DNA from: Streptosporangium sp. NBC_01756
Lineage (GTDB): Bacteria > Actinomycetota > Actinomycetes > Streptosporangiales > Streptosporangiaceae
DNA length: 64,000 nt
Assembly (NCBI RefSeq): GCF_035917975.1
Contig: NZ_CP109130.1
Coordinates: 5,270,001-5,334,000 of the forward strand
Direction of reading: 5' to 3'
The notes below the pieces were generated by a model. The model was not told where the DNA came from. It did not search any database and saw only the letters and a program-made list of their open reading frames with translations. Positions within the stretch are counted from its first letter, which is position 1; the number at the start of each line of letters is the position of its first letter. Below are positions 29,247 through 38,323 of the stretch, in pieces. Made by a program: the position numbers and the translations under genes.

Positions 29247-29690
29247 GTGAGAGTCGTGGCGACCGCCGGAGAGATGCGGGAGCTGGGCACGGAGCTGGCG
29301 GGGCTGCTCCGCCCGGGAGACCTGGTGCTGCTGTCCGGACCGCTCGGGGCGGGCAAGACGACCCTGGTCCAGGGGATCGCCGAGGGGCTCAAGGTGCGCG
29401 GGCCGATCACCTCGCCGACCTTCGTCGTCGCGCGGGTGCATCCCTCCCTGTCGGGCGGTCCCGCGCTGGTGCACGCCGACGCCTACCGGCTGGGCGGCGG
29501 CCTGGAGGTCGACGACCTCGACCTGGACGCCTCACTGGAGGATTCGGTGACGGTGGTGGAGTGGGGCGAGGGCCTTGTCGAGGGACTCGCCGACGACCGG
29601 CTGGAGATCTCCATCGGCCGGAGCGACACCGGTGAGGACCGGACGGTACGGCTCAGCGGGATCGGTGCCCGATGGGAGGGCATCGTGTGA
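29247..29690 (+). CDS. tsaE: tRNA t6A synthesis ATPase TsaE
   Basis: 147 residues from a GTG. Walker A is SGPLGAGKTTLVQGI, the switch-like motif is ITSPTFVVARVH, and the Walker-B-like segment is VTVVEWGEGL, the family order. TsaE works with TsaB and TsaD in threonylcarbamoyl transfer to A37 of ANN-decoding tRNAs. TsaB, RimI and TsaD lie 1.6 kb downstream; here a sortase and its partner interrupt the usual tight tsaE-tsaB arrangement. Confidence 0.95.
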   Translation: MRVVATAGEMRELGTELAGLLRPGDLVLLSGPLGAGKTTLVQGIAEGLKVRGPITSPTFVVARVHPSLSGGPALVHADAYRLGGGLEVDDLDLDASLEDSVTVVEWGEGLVEGLADDRLEISIGRSDTGEDRTVRLSGIGARWEGIV

Positions 29691-29860
29691 TCCGCCTACA
29701 TAGGCGGGAAAATCCTGGCACGCTGGCACTACGCCCCACTTGATATAGATCATCAGGGCCGAAGATCGGCTCTGGCGCTTTTGCCCATGTTTAATGGGGA
29801 AGTGGTGGGAAGTTGTGCCGGGCGAGGGTCGTCGGCCGGACTGCGAAGTGGAGTGCGACG

Positions 29861-30526
29861 GTGCCAAGAGTCAAACGTGTCGCGGTTCTGGGAGTCATCA
29901 CCCTTTTCGGGATGACGGGGATGGTCGGGTGCACGGCCGAGGCGAACTCGGGCAGCCCCACGGGGACGGCCTCGCCCACCGTGCCGGGGAGCAGCCGGCA
30001 GGACATCGAGGTCCAGTTGCAGCCGGCCCGCGTCAAAGCGGGCCAGAAGGTATGGGTGCTGGCGAACTGCCCGATTCCCGAGGGCGGCCCCGAGCACCGC
30101 GGCACCGCCTCGTCCCAGATCTTCCGCACCCCGGTCGCCCTCGATCCAATCCTCACGACGCCCTCTCCGGCCCCCTCGAACGGCGCCACCCCCGTGGCGA
30201 AGCCGTGGGTCCGCGGCCAGGCCACCGTGGCCACCGGCAGCGTGGCCGGCATCTACGAGGTCAACGCCAGGTGCGAGGGGACCAACGACACCGGCAAGGC
30301 CAGCCTCCGGATCACGGTGGACGCCAAGCCGACCCCGAAGGACACGCCCACCGCCAAGCCGACCCGGACCGTCATCAGCACCCACGCGCCCGGCACGGGC
30401 GGCGGAGGGACCGCGGCAGGCGGTCCCCGGGACTCGGGCATGCCGTTCGGCGTGACCGGAGCCCTGCTGGCGGCGGCGCTCGCCGGCGGCGTCGGCTTCG
30501 CGGTCGTACGTCGCCGCCGCTCGTAG
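29861..30526 (+). CDS. Exported, C-terminally anchored protein paired with a sortase
   Basis: 221 residues from a GTG at 29861, chosen for the GTGGAG seven bases upstream. The N-terminus is a signal sequence ending GMVGC, close to a lipobox, so it may be a lipoprotein. A beta-type domain with two cysteines (about 45-145) is followed by a Pro/Thr/Lys linker, a C-terminal helix (FGVTGALLAAALAGGVGFAV) and an RRRRS tail. That end looks like a cell-wall sorting signal, yet no LPXTG or LAXTG is visible before the helix. It lies six bases before the sortase gene, so it is the obvious candidate substrate or partner (inference). Confidence 0.78.
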   Translation: MPRVKRVAVLGVITLFGMTGMVGCTAEANSGSPTGTASPTVPGSSRQDIEVQLQPARVKAGQKVWVLANCPIPEGGPEHRGTASSQIFRTPVALDPILTTPSPAPSNGATPVAKPWVRGQATVATGSVAGIYEVNARCEGTNDTGKASLRITVDAKPTPKDTPTAKPTRTVISTHAPGTGGGGTAAGGPRDSGMPFGVTGALLAAALAGGVGFAVVRRRRS

Positions 30527-30532
30527 TCCCCG

Positions 30533-31099
30533 ATGGCTGAATCCTCCCGCTGGTCCCGGATCATCCTGGCCGGAGTCATCACGGGCGCCGTCATGGTCGC
30601 GTTCAGCAAGGGCGGCGGTGTGGACATACCGCCCGCCCGGAGTTCGATCGTGCCCAGCCGCATCGACATTCCGTCGCTGGGCATCAAGGCGCCCCTGATG
30701 AAACTCGGCGTGGCGGACGGCCAGATCGAGCTTCCGCCGTACGAGAAGCCGGACACGGCGGGCTGGGTCAAGGACAGCGCCGTCCCCGGCGACCAGGGGG
30801 CCGCGGTGATCCTCGGGCATGTGGACACCAAGACGGCCCCCGCGGTCTTCTACAAGCTGAAGGAGATGCGGGAGGGGCAGGTCGTCAAGGTCGTCCGCAG
30901 TGACGGCAAGGTCGCCCAGTATCGCGTGGACGCCGTCGAACGGGTGAGCAAGGACAGGTTCCCGGCGGACAAGGTCTATCTGGAGGACGGCCTCCGGCTG
31001 ATCACCTGCGGCGGGAATTTCGACTGGGACAAGCACGAGTACCGTGACAACGTGATCGTCTACGCCACCCTGGTCAAGCCGGCCGGTTCCACGACCTGA
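30533..31099 (+). CDS. Class F-type sortase
   Basis: 188 residues. An N-terminal membrane helix (RIILAGVITGAVMVAF) is followed by the sortase barrel: IDIPSLGIKAPL, VILGHVDTKTAPAVFYKL with the catalytic His, LRLITCGGNFDW with the catalytic Cys, and HEYRDNVIVYA with the Arg. The TCGG and GHVDT motifs are those of actinobacterial class F enzymes. It would cleave a sorting signal and attach the protein to the envelope. The neighbouring upstream gene is the likely partner; the giant DUF11 system 15 kb away has no recognisable LPXTG either. Confidence 0.9.
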   Translation: MAESSRWSRIILAGVITGAVMVAFSKGGGVDIPPARSSIVPSRIDIPSLGIKAPLMKLGVADGQIELPPYEKPDTAGWVKDSAVPGDQGAAVILGHVDTKTAPAVFYKLKEMREGQVVKVVRSDGKVAQYRVDAVERVSKDRFPADKVYLEDGLRLITCGGNFDWDKHEYRDNVIVYATLVKPAGSTT

Positions 31100-31170
31100 C
31101 CCCGGAGCAGCGGAAACCGCCGGGAAATCCCCCGTTCCCGCCGGCTGCCGACCGAGCCGGAGGGGCGGCC

Positions 31171-31261
31171 GGCACCCCCTTTGCCGGGCAGGGAACCGGG
31201 CGGGACCATGCGTCCGGCACCCCCCTTTGCCAGGCAGGGAACCGGACGGGACCATGCGTCC
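31171..31261 (+). repeat. Direct duplication of a 45-base intergenic unit
   Basis: Unit 1 (31171-31215) and unit 2 (31216-31261) are nearly identical, beginning GGCACCCCC and ending GGGACCATGCGTCC, with about three differences. They lie in the 212-base gap between the sortase and tsaB. The similarity suggests a recent tandem duplication. Confidence 0.8.
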
Positions 31262-31311
31262 GGGCCAGTGGAGTGGGCCCGGCGTCACCCGACCGACTAG
31301 GCTAGCTGTCC

Positions 31312-31995
31312 GTGCTGGTCCTGGCTTTTGATACCGCGACCCCCGCCGTCACCGCAGCCCTGCACGACGGTGAGCGGGTCCTCTCCGAGTCGACGACCGT
31401 TGACGCGCGTCGCCACGGTGAGCTGCTCGTGCCCACGATCGAGACGGTCCTGCGGGAGGCGGGGGCCTCGCTCGGCGACGTCACCACCGTCGTCGCGGGC
31501 TCCGGTCCGGGTCCCTACACCGGCCTGCGGGTCGGCCTGATGACCGCCCAGGCCCTCGCGACGTCGCTGGGCGTCCCGGCCTACGCCGTGTGCACGCTCG
31601 ACGCCGTCGCCTACGGCAGCGGGCTGGCCGAGCCGTTCCTGGTGGCCACCGACGCGCGGCGCAAGGAGGTGTTCTGGGGCCACTACGAGGACATGAGGGT
31701 CCGGCTGTCGGGCCCCTCCGTCGACAGGCCGCAGGATCTGCCCGGGGAGCTTCCGCTCGTCGGGGCAGGTGCGCGGATGTACGCCGCGGTCGTCGGGGCC
31801 TCCCGCCTGGTGGACGCGCCGGAGTACCCCCTCGCGGGGGCGCTGGCGGCGCTGGCCGCCGAGCAGCTCGGCGGGCCGGACGTCCGGGAGGTCGTGGAGA
31901 GCGGCACGCACCCGGTGCTGAGCCTGCCCCGCCCGATCTACCTGCGCCGTCCCGACGCCAAGGTGCCTTCGGCGCCGAAGAAGGTCTCCACATGA
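31312..31995 (+). CDS. tsaB: tRNA t6A synthesis protein TsaB
   Basis: 227 residues from a GTG. It starts LVLAFDTATPAVTAAL and has the GSGPGPYTGLRVGL motif, the ASKHA-fold signatures of TsaB (inactive TsaD paralogue and scaffold). It overlaps rimI by four bases (ATGA), and rimI overlaps tsaD, so the three are translationally coupled. Confidence 0.95.
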   Translation: MLVLAFDTATPAVTAALHDGERVLSESTTVDARRHGELLVPTIETVLREAGASLGDVTTVVAGSGPGPYTGLRVGLMTAQALATSLGVPAYAVCTLDAVAYGSGLAEPFLVATDARRKEVFWGHYEDMRVRLSGPSVDRPQDLPGELPLVGAGARMYAAVVGASRLVDAPEYPLAGALAALAAEQLGGPDVREVVESGTHPVLSLPRPIYLRRPDAKVPSAPKKVST

Positions 31996-32444
31996 CAGCG
32001 GTGCTGCGCCGGATGACGGCCGACGACCTGGCCGCCGTGATGAAGATCGAACGGGAGACCTTCCCGCACGACGCGTGGAGCGAGGGCATGCTCCGCGGCG
32101 AGCTCGACGACCAGCCCAGGACCCGGCACTACGTGGTGGCCCTGGTGGACGAGGAGATCGTCGGCTACGCCGGGCTTTTCGTCGCGGGGGACCAGGCGGA
32201 CGTGCAGACCATCGCCGTCCTGGCCGGCCGGCGGCGGGCCGGGATCGGTGCGGCCCTGCTGACCGAACTGCTGGCCGAGGCCGTACGGCGGAGCGCAAGC
32301 TCGGTCTTCCTGGAGGTGCGCGCCGACAACCCGGACGCGCAGGCGATGTACGACCGGTTCGGATTCGAGCGGATCGGCCTGCGCCGCCGCTACTACGAGG
32401 ACGGCACCGACGCGATCACGATGAAGAAGGATCTCAATGCGTGA
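31992..32444 (+). CDS. rimI: Ribosomal-protein-alanine N-acetyltransferase, GNAT family
   Basis: 150 residues. The GNAT acetyl-CoA motif reads [19 protein letters not shown], followed by [20 protein letters not shown] and the [13 protein letters not shown] end, which are RimI signatures. The family acetylates the N-terminus of S18, though actinobacterial members may have wider targets. The start ATG overlaps the tsaB stop. Confidence 0.93.
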   Translation: MTAVLRRMTADDLAAVMKIERETFPHDAWSEGMLRGELDDQPRTRHYVVALVDEEIVGYAGLFVAGDQADVQTIAVLAGRRRAGIGAALLTELLAEAVRRSASSVFLEVRADNPDAQAMYDRFGFERIGLRRRYYEDGTDAITMKKDLNA

Positions 32445-33468
32445 CGAACCCCTGGTCCTGGGCATCGAGACCTCCTGTGACGAGACCGGAGTGGGCATCG
32501 TCCGGGGGCACACCCTGCTGGCCAACACGATCGCCTCCAGTGTCGAGGAGCACGCCCGGTTCGGCGGTGTGGTGCCCGAGGTCGCCTCCCGGGCGCACCT
32601 GGAGGCGATGACACCGACCATCGAACGGGCACTGGAGCAGGCCGGCCTGCGCTTCACCGACATCGACGCGATCGCGGTGACCGCCGGCCCGGGCCTCGCC
32701 GGTGCGCTGCTCGTCGGCGTGGCCGCCGCCAAGGCCTACTCACTCGGCCTGGGGGTGCCGCTGTACGGTGTGAACCACCTGGCCGCCCATGTGGCCGTGG
32801 ACCAGCTCGAACACGGCGCGCTGCCCAAGCCGTGCATCGCCCTGCTCGTCTCGGGCGGCCATTCCTCCCTGCTGCTGGTGCCCGACGTCGCCAGGGAGGT
32901 CGTCCCGCTGGGGTCCACGGTCGACGACGCCGCCGGTGAGGCGTTCGACAAGGTGGCCCGGGTGCTCGGGCTGCCCTTCCCCGGCGGCCCCTACATCGAC
33001 CGGGCGGCCCGGGACGGTTCCGGCACGGCCATCGCGTTCCCGCGCGGCAAATACGACGACGGGACGCTCGACTTCTCCTTCTCGGGGCTGAAGACCGCGG
33101 TGGCCCGCTGGGTGGAGGCCCGCGAGAGGACCGGCGAGCCGGTCCACGTGCCCGACGTGGCGGCGTCGTTCCAGGAGGCGGTGGTCGACGTGCTGACCCG
33201 CAAGGCCCTGCGGGCGTGTCGCGAGCACGGCGTCCAGGACCTGCTCATCGGCGGTGGCGTGGCCGCCAACTCCCGGCTGCGGGCCCTGGCCCAGGAGCGT
33301 TGCGACGCGGCCGGCGTACGGCTCCGCGTCCCCCGCCCGGGACTGTGCACCGACAACGGGGCCATGGTGGCCGCGCTCGGTTCCGACCTGGTGGCGGCCG
33401 GTGTCACCCCGTCCCTGCTGGACATCCCCGCCGACTCCTCGCTCCCGATCACCACCGTCCACGTCTGA
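32437..33468 (+). CDS. tsaD: tRNA N6-adenosine threonylcarbamoyltransferase
   Basis: 343 residues. [15 protein letters not shown] opens the ASKHA fold; the metal site HLAAH is present, as are VSGGHSSL and [12 protein letters not shown]. It transfers threonylcarbamoyl from the adenylate to A37 of tRNA, in complex with TsaB and TsaE. It overlaps rimI by eight bases. Confidence 0.97.
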   Translation: MRDEPLVLGIETSCDETGVGIVRGHTLLANTIASSVEEHARFGGVVPEVASRAHLEAMTPTIERALEQAGLRFTDIDAIAVTAGPGLAGALLVGVAAAKAYSLGLGVPLYGVNHLAAHVAVDQLEHGALPKPCIALLVSGGHSSLLLVPDVAREVVPLGSTVDDAAGEAFDKVARVLGLPFPGGPYIDRAARDGSGTAIAFPRGKYDDGTLDFSFSGLKTAVARWVEARERTGEPVHVPDVAASFQEAVVDVLTRKALRACREHGVQDLLIGGGVAANSRLRALAQERCDAAGVRLRVPRPGLCTDNGAMVAALGSDLVAAGVTPSLLDIPADSSLPITTVHV

Positions 33469-33497
33469 TCGGCCGCGTTACGCGGGGCACAGGGGGA

Positions 33498-33519
33498 GGC
33501 CGGACAGCTCGGTCCGGCC
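33498..33519. terminator. Hairpin between tsaD and the opposing hydrolase gene
   Basis: GGCCGGAC (33498-33505) and GTCCGGCC (33512-33519) form a perfect 8-bp stem with a 6-base loop. Convergent genes lie on both sides; there is no T-tract. Confidence 0.5.
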
Positions 33520-33609
33520 GCGCCGATCGTCTCTGCGACCGCCAGGGCGATGTTCACGACCACCGGCACCGGCGCACGGAACCGGCGGCCGGGGTCCGCA
33601 ACGCGGTTC

Positions 33610-34827
33610 CTAGGGGTTGCGGAAGGTGACTTCGGGGTTGGCGGTGGACGGGCCGTCCAGCAGCCGCTGGTGCCTGCCACGTAGGTGCTGGTCGAAGAAG
33701 GCGCCCACGTACGCGGTGGTGATCTCGCCCGCCCGCTTTCCGGAGAGTGGCGCGGAGGGGTCGGTCATCCCGGCCTGCCCGCCCAGAATGGGCAGGTCGA
33801 TGAAGGTGAAGTGGCCGGAACCGGCCACTGTCAGCCAGCGCTTCCAGCCGTCCAGACGTCGCCAGTCCCGCGGCCAGCTCGTGTCGGCGGAGCCGGGCGA
33901 GTGCTGGGCCTCGCTGCCGAGCATGAGGAACGGCCGTTTGCCGAAGCCGGCGTCCGGAACCGGCGCGAAGAAAGTGCCGTCCATGTTCGCCCCGGCGCGT
34001 ACGCGGCGGTCCGCGGCCATGACGCTCGCCGCGGCATTGCCGCCGAGCGAGTGGCCGGCGGCGCCGATCCGCTGCGGGTCGATCATCTTCCAGCGCTTCC
34101 AGGCCGGTGCATGGCCAGCGGTGCGGGTCAGCTGGTCGACGACGAAGGAGATGTCGGCTGCCCGGCCGGCGGCGGCCTTGCCCAGCAGCTTCTTCTCCGC
34201 CGCATCGGAGGGGGCCTTCTCCACCGTCTCGCATGCGACGCAGGTCAGGGTACGGCCGCCTGGGAAAGTGGTGCCGAACGACTCGTAGGCGTGATCCACG
34301 AGCGCGACGACATAGCCCTTCGAGGCGAGCTCCTCGGCGAGGGTGGTCAGGGTGGCGCGGTTGAGCGAGAAGCCCGGAGAGAGCACTACCAGGGGGTGCT
34401 CGCCACCGGCGGGGCGGGCGCCGACGCGTGCGTTCGTGCGCGTGCCGGCGAGCAGTTGGGCCTTGAAGAGGGTGTCGAGCTTCTGCCCCTTGAGCAGGAG
34501 CCGGGCCTCGTCCGTGGTCATGTACGGAGCGGCGCTCCCGCCGGTGCGGGCCGGGTAGTACATCGACACCATCAGCTCACGCGCGCCCGCTGCCGGCACC
34601 CATGGGTCGCGGCGCCTGCCGTCGACGAGGTGCAGGGTGTCGCGCCCGACCCCGTACTGACCGGTGGGGTGGGGGATCGCGAGGCGGACGTCGGAACCGT
34701 CCGCATCGGAACCGTCCGCAGCGGCGGCAGCGGCGGCCGGGAACGGCATCGAGGCGGCCGTCGCGACCGACAGGGGCAGAGCCAGGGCGAGGAGGGCGGC
34801 GGCGGTGTTGCGGCGAGTTCTGATCAC
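33610..34827 (-). CDS. Exported PAF-acetylhydrolase-like alpha/beta hydrolase
   Basis: 405 residues with a twin-Arg-like/Sec signal (MIRTRRNTAAALLALALPLS, cleavage in the Ala-rich run near residue 36). The mature part matches the platelet-activating-factor acetylhydrolase family: HPLVVLSPGFSLNRAT for the oxyanion region, the nucleophile GHSLGGNAAASV, an ANMDGTFF segment for the acid, and SGHFTFIDLP for the His. Related Streptomyces enzymes are secreted lipases or esterases. Two cysteines (CVAC) near residue 195 are a possible disulphide or metal feature. Substrate is not readable. Confidence 0.88.
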   Translation of the reverse strand: MIRTRRNTAAALLALALPLSVATAASMPFPAAAAAAADGSDADGSDVRLAIPHPTGQYGVGRDTLHLVDGRRRDPWVPAAGARELMVSMYYPARTGGSAAPYMTTDEARLLLKGQKLDTLFKAQLLAGTRTNARVGARPAGGEHPLVVLSPGFSLNRATLTTLAEELASKGYVVALVDHAYESFGTTFPGGRTLTCVACETVEKAPSDAAEKKLLGKAAAGRAADISFVVDQLTRTAGHAPAWKRWKMIDPQRIGAAGHSLGGNAAASVMAADRRVRAGANMDGTFFAPVPDAGFGKRPFLMLGSEAQHSPGSADTSWPRDWRRLDGWKRWLTVAGSGHFTFIDLPILGGQAGMTDPSAPLSGKRAGEITTAYVGAFFDQHLRGRHQRLLDGPSTANPEVTFRNP

Positions 34828-34849
34828 GAACAGGATCGTAGGAAAGATC

Positions 34850-34903
34850 CCATTGTGCCGGACAATGCCGAAAGACCAGCTTATGCCCTTACTTTGGTAA
34901 GGG
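34850..34903. promoter_or_regulatory. Two small dyads upstream of the exported hydrolase gene
   Basis: CATTGT (34850-34855) and ACAATG (34862-34867) are perfect 6-base arms with a 6-base gap. CCCTTAC (34886-34892) and GTAAGGG (34897-34903) are perfect 7-base arms with a 4-base gap. Both lie 20-80 bases before the start at 34827, where a repressor or activator could act. The second may instead be the transcription end of the coiled-coil gene. Confidence 0.45.
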
Positions 34904-34954
34904 TGGCAGGGTGCTCCAGGCCGGAACGGGCCGTTGGCGCCGGGCTGTACGGGC

Positions 34955-36265
34955 TCAGTCCTTGTCGCCCCGGGCGGGGCGGAGAAGGGCTTCGGCGAGG
35001 GTCAGCATGGTCTCCTCAAGCGCGCTCAGGCTGCGGCTGAGCTCGGCGCGGGCGGGCTCCATCGTCTCGCTGAGAGCCTCGGTCAACTGCTCGCGGTCGG
35101 GCTGGGCGCGGAGCATGCCGGCCAGGTGGGCGAGGGCGGCCTGAGCATGGGTGACGCGCTCGTCCAGGGAGTCGAAGCGCCTGGCGTGGTCCCCCGCCTG
35201 GTCGCCGATGATCTCGCGGATGTTCAGGATGGCGGGTAGCCGGCCGACGCGCTGGTCGACGGCCTCCACCCGGTCGTCGAGGTCCTCCAGCCGCAGCCCG
35301 AGCTTCTCCGTGTGACCGTCCAGCATGGACAGCCGGGAGTCGACGGCGTCGACCCGGCCGGCGATGCGGCCCTCGACGTCGTAGAGCCGCTCGTCGAGTG
35401 TGTCGAAACGGTCGTCGTGGCGGTCCGTGATCTCCCTCAGACGGGGGCCCACTCCGCTCATCCGCTCGTCCAGGGCGGCGAGGTGGCCGTCGATCCCGCC
35501 CAGCCTGCCGTCCAGTCCGTCGATGCGGACCTCGACGCCGTCGGCCCTGCCGTCGGTCCGGGACACGAGCAGGCTGACCCTGCCGTTGACCTGCTCGACG
35601 GCGGCGAGCAGGCGGTCGGTCGCGTCGCTGACGGTCTTCCGCACGGTCGTCGAGAGGTCGAGCATCCCGGACTCAAGGCGCTCGGCGCGCTGGGTGAGGT
35701 CGGCCAGGGTCCGGTCCAGCCGGGTGAACCGGGTGGCCGCGGCCTCCATGCCGGCCTGTATCCGGCCGAGGCGCTCGGCCAGCTCTCCCAGGCCGTCGCC
35801 GACGTCCCGGGTGCCGTCGGAGATCGACTGGAGGCGGACGAGGACCTCGTCCACGTTCTCGCCGACGGCGCCGACATCGGCCCACAGGCTCGGCAGTTCG
35901 CCGAGGGGCGTCACCCGGTCGTGAACGGAGCCGACGCGCTCTCCCATGGCGTCCACCCGGTCCCGGACCGCCTCGACATGCTGGGCGAGCCCCTCGGCCC
36001 AGGTCGGCGGATGGACGGTGCCGTCGTCCAGCCGGCCGTGGCCGGACTCCGGCGAGCCGCCCAGCCCGCCGGGCTCACGCTCCCTGACCTCGCGCAGCAA
36101 CCACTCCATGCCCTCCAGTCGCTGGCGGATCTCGTTCAGCGCGGTGTCCTGGGTGTCCTGCCCGGACACCTGGTCCCGGGTGGCGCGGGCGAGAAGCTCG
36201 CGCATCCGGTCGGAGATGGCGGCCTGGCTGCCTGTCTGGAGCGGGGTGGGGGCGGAGTGATCCAC
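34955..36265 (-). CDS. Long coiled-coil protein of unknown function
   Basis: 436 residues from a GTG at 36265 with GAAGGAG six bases upstream. Most of the chain is one long amphipathic helix array rich in Asp, Arg, Leu, Val and Gly, with recurrent short units of the type LDERVDxVDxRLxxLDxR (for example RFDTLDERLYDVEGRIAG and RVDAVDSRLSMLDGHTEKLG), reminiscent of apolipoprotein-like or methyl-accepting helical bundles. No membrane segment or signal peptide, so it is probably cytoplasmic and oligomeric. I do not recognise a family. Upstream (36421-36450) is a notably AT-rich patch that probably holds its promoter. Confidence 0.75.
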   Translation of the reverse strand: MDHSAPTPLQTGSQAAISDRMRELLARATRDQVSGQDTQDTALNEIRQRLEGMEWLLREVREREPGGLGGSPESGHGRLDDGTVHPPTWAEGLAQHVEAVRDRVDAMGERVGSVHDRVTPLGELPSLWADVGAVGENVDEVLVRLQSISDGTRDVGDGLGELAERLGRIQAGMEAAATRFTRLDRTLADLTQRAERLESGMLDLSTTVRKTVSDATDRLLAAVEQVNGRVSLLVSRTDGRADGVEVRIDGLDGRLGGIDGHLAALDERMSGVGPRLREITDRHDDRFDTLDERLYDVEGRIAGRVDAVDSRLSMLDGHTEKLGLRLEDLDDRVEAVDQRVGRLPAILNIREIIGDQAGDHARRFDSLDERVTHAQAALAHLAGMLRAQPDREQLTEALSETMEPARAELSRSLSALEETMLTLAEALLRPARGDKD

Positions 36266-36456
36266 CGAGAACTCCTTCACTCGCCGACGGTCGGCCACCT
36301 GGTGGGATTGGTCCGGCCTGCTGAAGAACACGGTTGAACCGCATGCGGGGGAAGAACTCCCGCGCGACGACCCTAGCCTTTGGGCCGCAGTTTTCCGCGC
36401 GGACTTTAAAAGATCATGATTGCCACCATATTGTCCGCAATAATCATTTTGCCAGG

Positions 36457-37623
36457 TCAGGAAGGGGTGCAGATGAGGGCGAAAGGCCTCTCGATAATCC
36501 TGGTGAGAATGACCACGGCCGATTTGTCGCCGGAAAGTCGCAGGTCTTTCCGGAGCCGGTCGACGTCGACCGCCGACCCGCGCTTTTTGATCGTCGCGTT
36601 GCCGACCCCGCGCTCGCGGAGCGCCGCCCGCAGTCGTTTCAGCGAGAACGGCAGCACCTCGTGGACCTCGTACCGGGACGCCCACGGAGTCCGCGACGCG
36701 ACGTCCCCGGTGATGTAGGCGATGTGCGGGTCGAGCAGGTGGCCGCCGACCATCGCGGCGATCTCCCCGACGAGGTGGGCCCGGATCGCCGCGCCGTCCG
36801 GCTCGTACACGTAACGGCCGACGGGGCCGTGTCCGGCCGGTCCGAGCACGGGATCGGGGACCAGCGTCGCGCCGGTGGGCAGGATCGTCGCCCGGCGTTC
36901 CGCCTCTCCCGCCAGCCCTCCGCACCAGATCACCGCTTCCTTGACGTCACCCTTGTAGGAGACCCACTCGGTCTCGGTGCCGGCGGGGAGGAACGCGTAG
37001 GGGATGCCCGGGGCGACCTTCAGGCAGGCGGCCTCCGCCTTCGCCACCATCCCCAGGACGTCGGGCCACGGCGGGGAGTAGGCCATCGGATCGAAGGTCC
37101 TGCCCCGCGCGGTACGGCGGGCGGGGTCGGCGAACAGCACGTCGAAGGCGGCTGGATCCAGCGTGGCGGCGTCGGCCGCCCGGACCGAGACCCGCTCCCC
37201 GAAACCGAGGGCGTCGGCGTTGGCCTGGGCGATCGCGGCGGTGAGCGGGTCGGCGTCCACGGCCTCGACCTCGCAGCCGGCCCTGGCCAGTGCGAGGAGG
37301 TCGCCGCCGATGCCGCAGCACACGTCGGCGACCCGGGAGCCCGGCGCGATGCGGCGGGCCCGGTGGTCGGCGACCTCGCGGCGGGTGGCCTGCTCCAGGC
37401 CGCCGGAGGTGAAGTACATCACGTCGGCGTCGGCGCCGAACTTCTCCCCGGCGCGCCGCCGGAGCGTGGCCTGGGTGAGCGCGGCCGAGGTCAGGTCGGC
37501 GTCGTAGGTCTTCCTGAGCCGCGTCACCGCCGCCACCGGATCGTCTCCGGCGAGCCCGGCCGCCATGCCCAGGGCCTCCTGGCCGCGCGGCGTCAGCAGT
37601 TCCCGGAATGCGTCAAGGTCCAC
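36457..37623 (-). CDS. Class I SAM-dependent methyltransferase with THUMP-like domain
   Basis: 388 residues. The SAM-binding segment is RVADVCCGIGGDLLALARAG, followed by VEAVDADPLTAAIAQ and VLFADPARRT, a class I methyltransferase with a DPAR motif in the position used by base methylases. The C-terminal part ending in the GVGNATIKKRGSAVDVDRLR stretch matches the THUMP-like domain found in actinobacterial members. An RNA substrate is likely from the domain but unproven. Confidence 0.86.
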   Translation of the reverse strand: MDLDAFRELLTPRGQEALGMAAGLAGDDPVAAVTRLRKTYDADLTSAALTQATLRRRAGEKFGADADVMYFTSGGLEQATRREVADHRARRIAPGSRVADVCCGIGGDLLALARAGCEVEAVDADPLTAAIAQANADALGFGERVSVRAADAATLDPAAFDVLFADPARRTARGRTFDPMAYSPPWPDVLGMVAKAEAACLKVAPGIPYAFLPAGTETEWVSYKGDVKEAVIWCGGLAGEAERRATILPTGATLVPDPVLGPAGHGPVGRYVYEPDGAAIRAHLVGEIAAMVGGHLLDPHIAYITGDVASRTPWASRYEVHEVLPFSLKRLRAALRERGVGNATIKKRGSAVDVDRLRKDLRLSGDKSAVVILTRIIERPFALICTPS

Positions 37624-37642
37624 GTCGCCCGACGTTACCGCC

Positions 37643-38323
37643 TCAGCTCAGCAGGTCGGCGAGATCTATCTCGATGGGGAACGGCACCTCCACGGAGAGC
37701 CTGCCGTGATGGATGCCGGTGGGGACGTAGGCGTGAGTGGCGGGGTCGAGCTCATAGACATAAACGACTGGTTTGCCAGCTTCATCCTCGATGCGCCAGA
37801 AATGGGTAATTCCGGCTCCGGCGTAACGGAGGGGTTTGACCTCGCGGTCCCGCAGCTTGGACTCGGGCGAGACCACTTCCACGACCAGGCAGACCTCCAC
37901 CGGGGCGTACGAGGTGCGATCGTGATCATGGTTCAGGGCGGCGTCGATCAGAAGCACATCGGGGCAGGGGCGCTGCCTGGCGCCAAGGGTGATGTCCATC
38001 TGAGTGGCCACCGCGAGGTTTTCGGGCGCTTGAGCCTCGAACGCGCTCGCGAGTCTGCGGATCACGACATCGTGGAAACGTTTCTGGGGGGACATGAAGA
38101 TGAGGGCTCCATCGACGAGTTCGACGTGCTTGAAGAAGTCCAGCTCGCCGTTGGGGCCCTCCTGGGGGAGGTTGTCGAGGTCGTCGGCCGTCCATCCCCC
38201 GTCCGGGGGGTAGGGCCAGTTGGCGAGCGGATCGCCCGCCTCGCGAAGCGTGCCCGTCTCCTCGCTCATCGTGCTGGTCACATCGCCCACCGTAGCGTCG
38301 TCGTCATTACTTTGCGTGGCCAT
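37643..38323 (-). CDS. Uma2-family (DUF820) putative endonuclease
   Basis: 226 residues if the ATG at 38323 is used; the ATG at 38269 is an alternative giving 208 residues. The Uma2 core is present: ELVDGALIFMSP, RPCPDVLLID with the acidic residue, CLVVEVVSPESKLRDREVK with the ExK-type pair, and YAGAGITHFWRIED. The fold is PD-(D/E)xK, but the biological role of this abundant actinobacterial and cyanobacterial family is unknown. It is divergent from groES, 273 bases apart. Confidence 0.85.
   Translation of the reverse strand: MATQSNDDDATVGDVTSTMSEETGTLREAGDPLANWPYPPDGGWTADDLDNLPQEGPNGELDFFKHVELVDGALIFMSPQKRFHDVVIRRLASAFEAQAPENLAVATQMDITLGARQRPCPDVLLIDAALNHDHDRTSYAPVEVCLVVEVVSPESKLRDREVKPLRYAGAGITHFWRIEDEAGKPVVYVYELDPATHAYVPTGIHHGRLSVEVPFPIEIDLADLLS

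Noticed and set aside
36334-37809. Long plus-strand frame over the methyltransferase gene
   Set aside because: Antisense to a gene with clear methyltransferase motifs.
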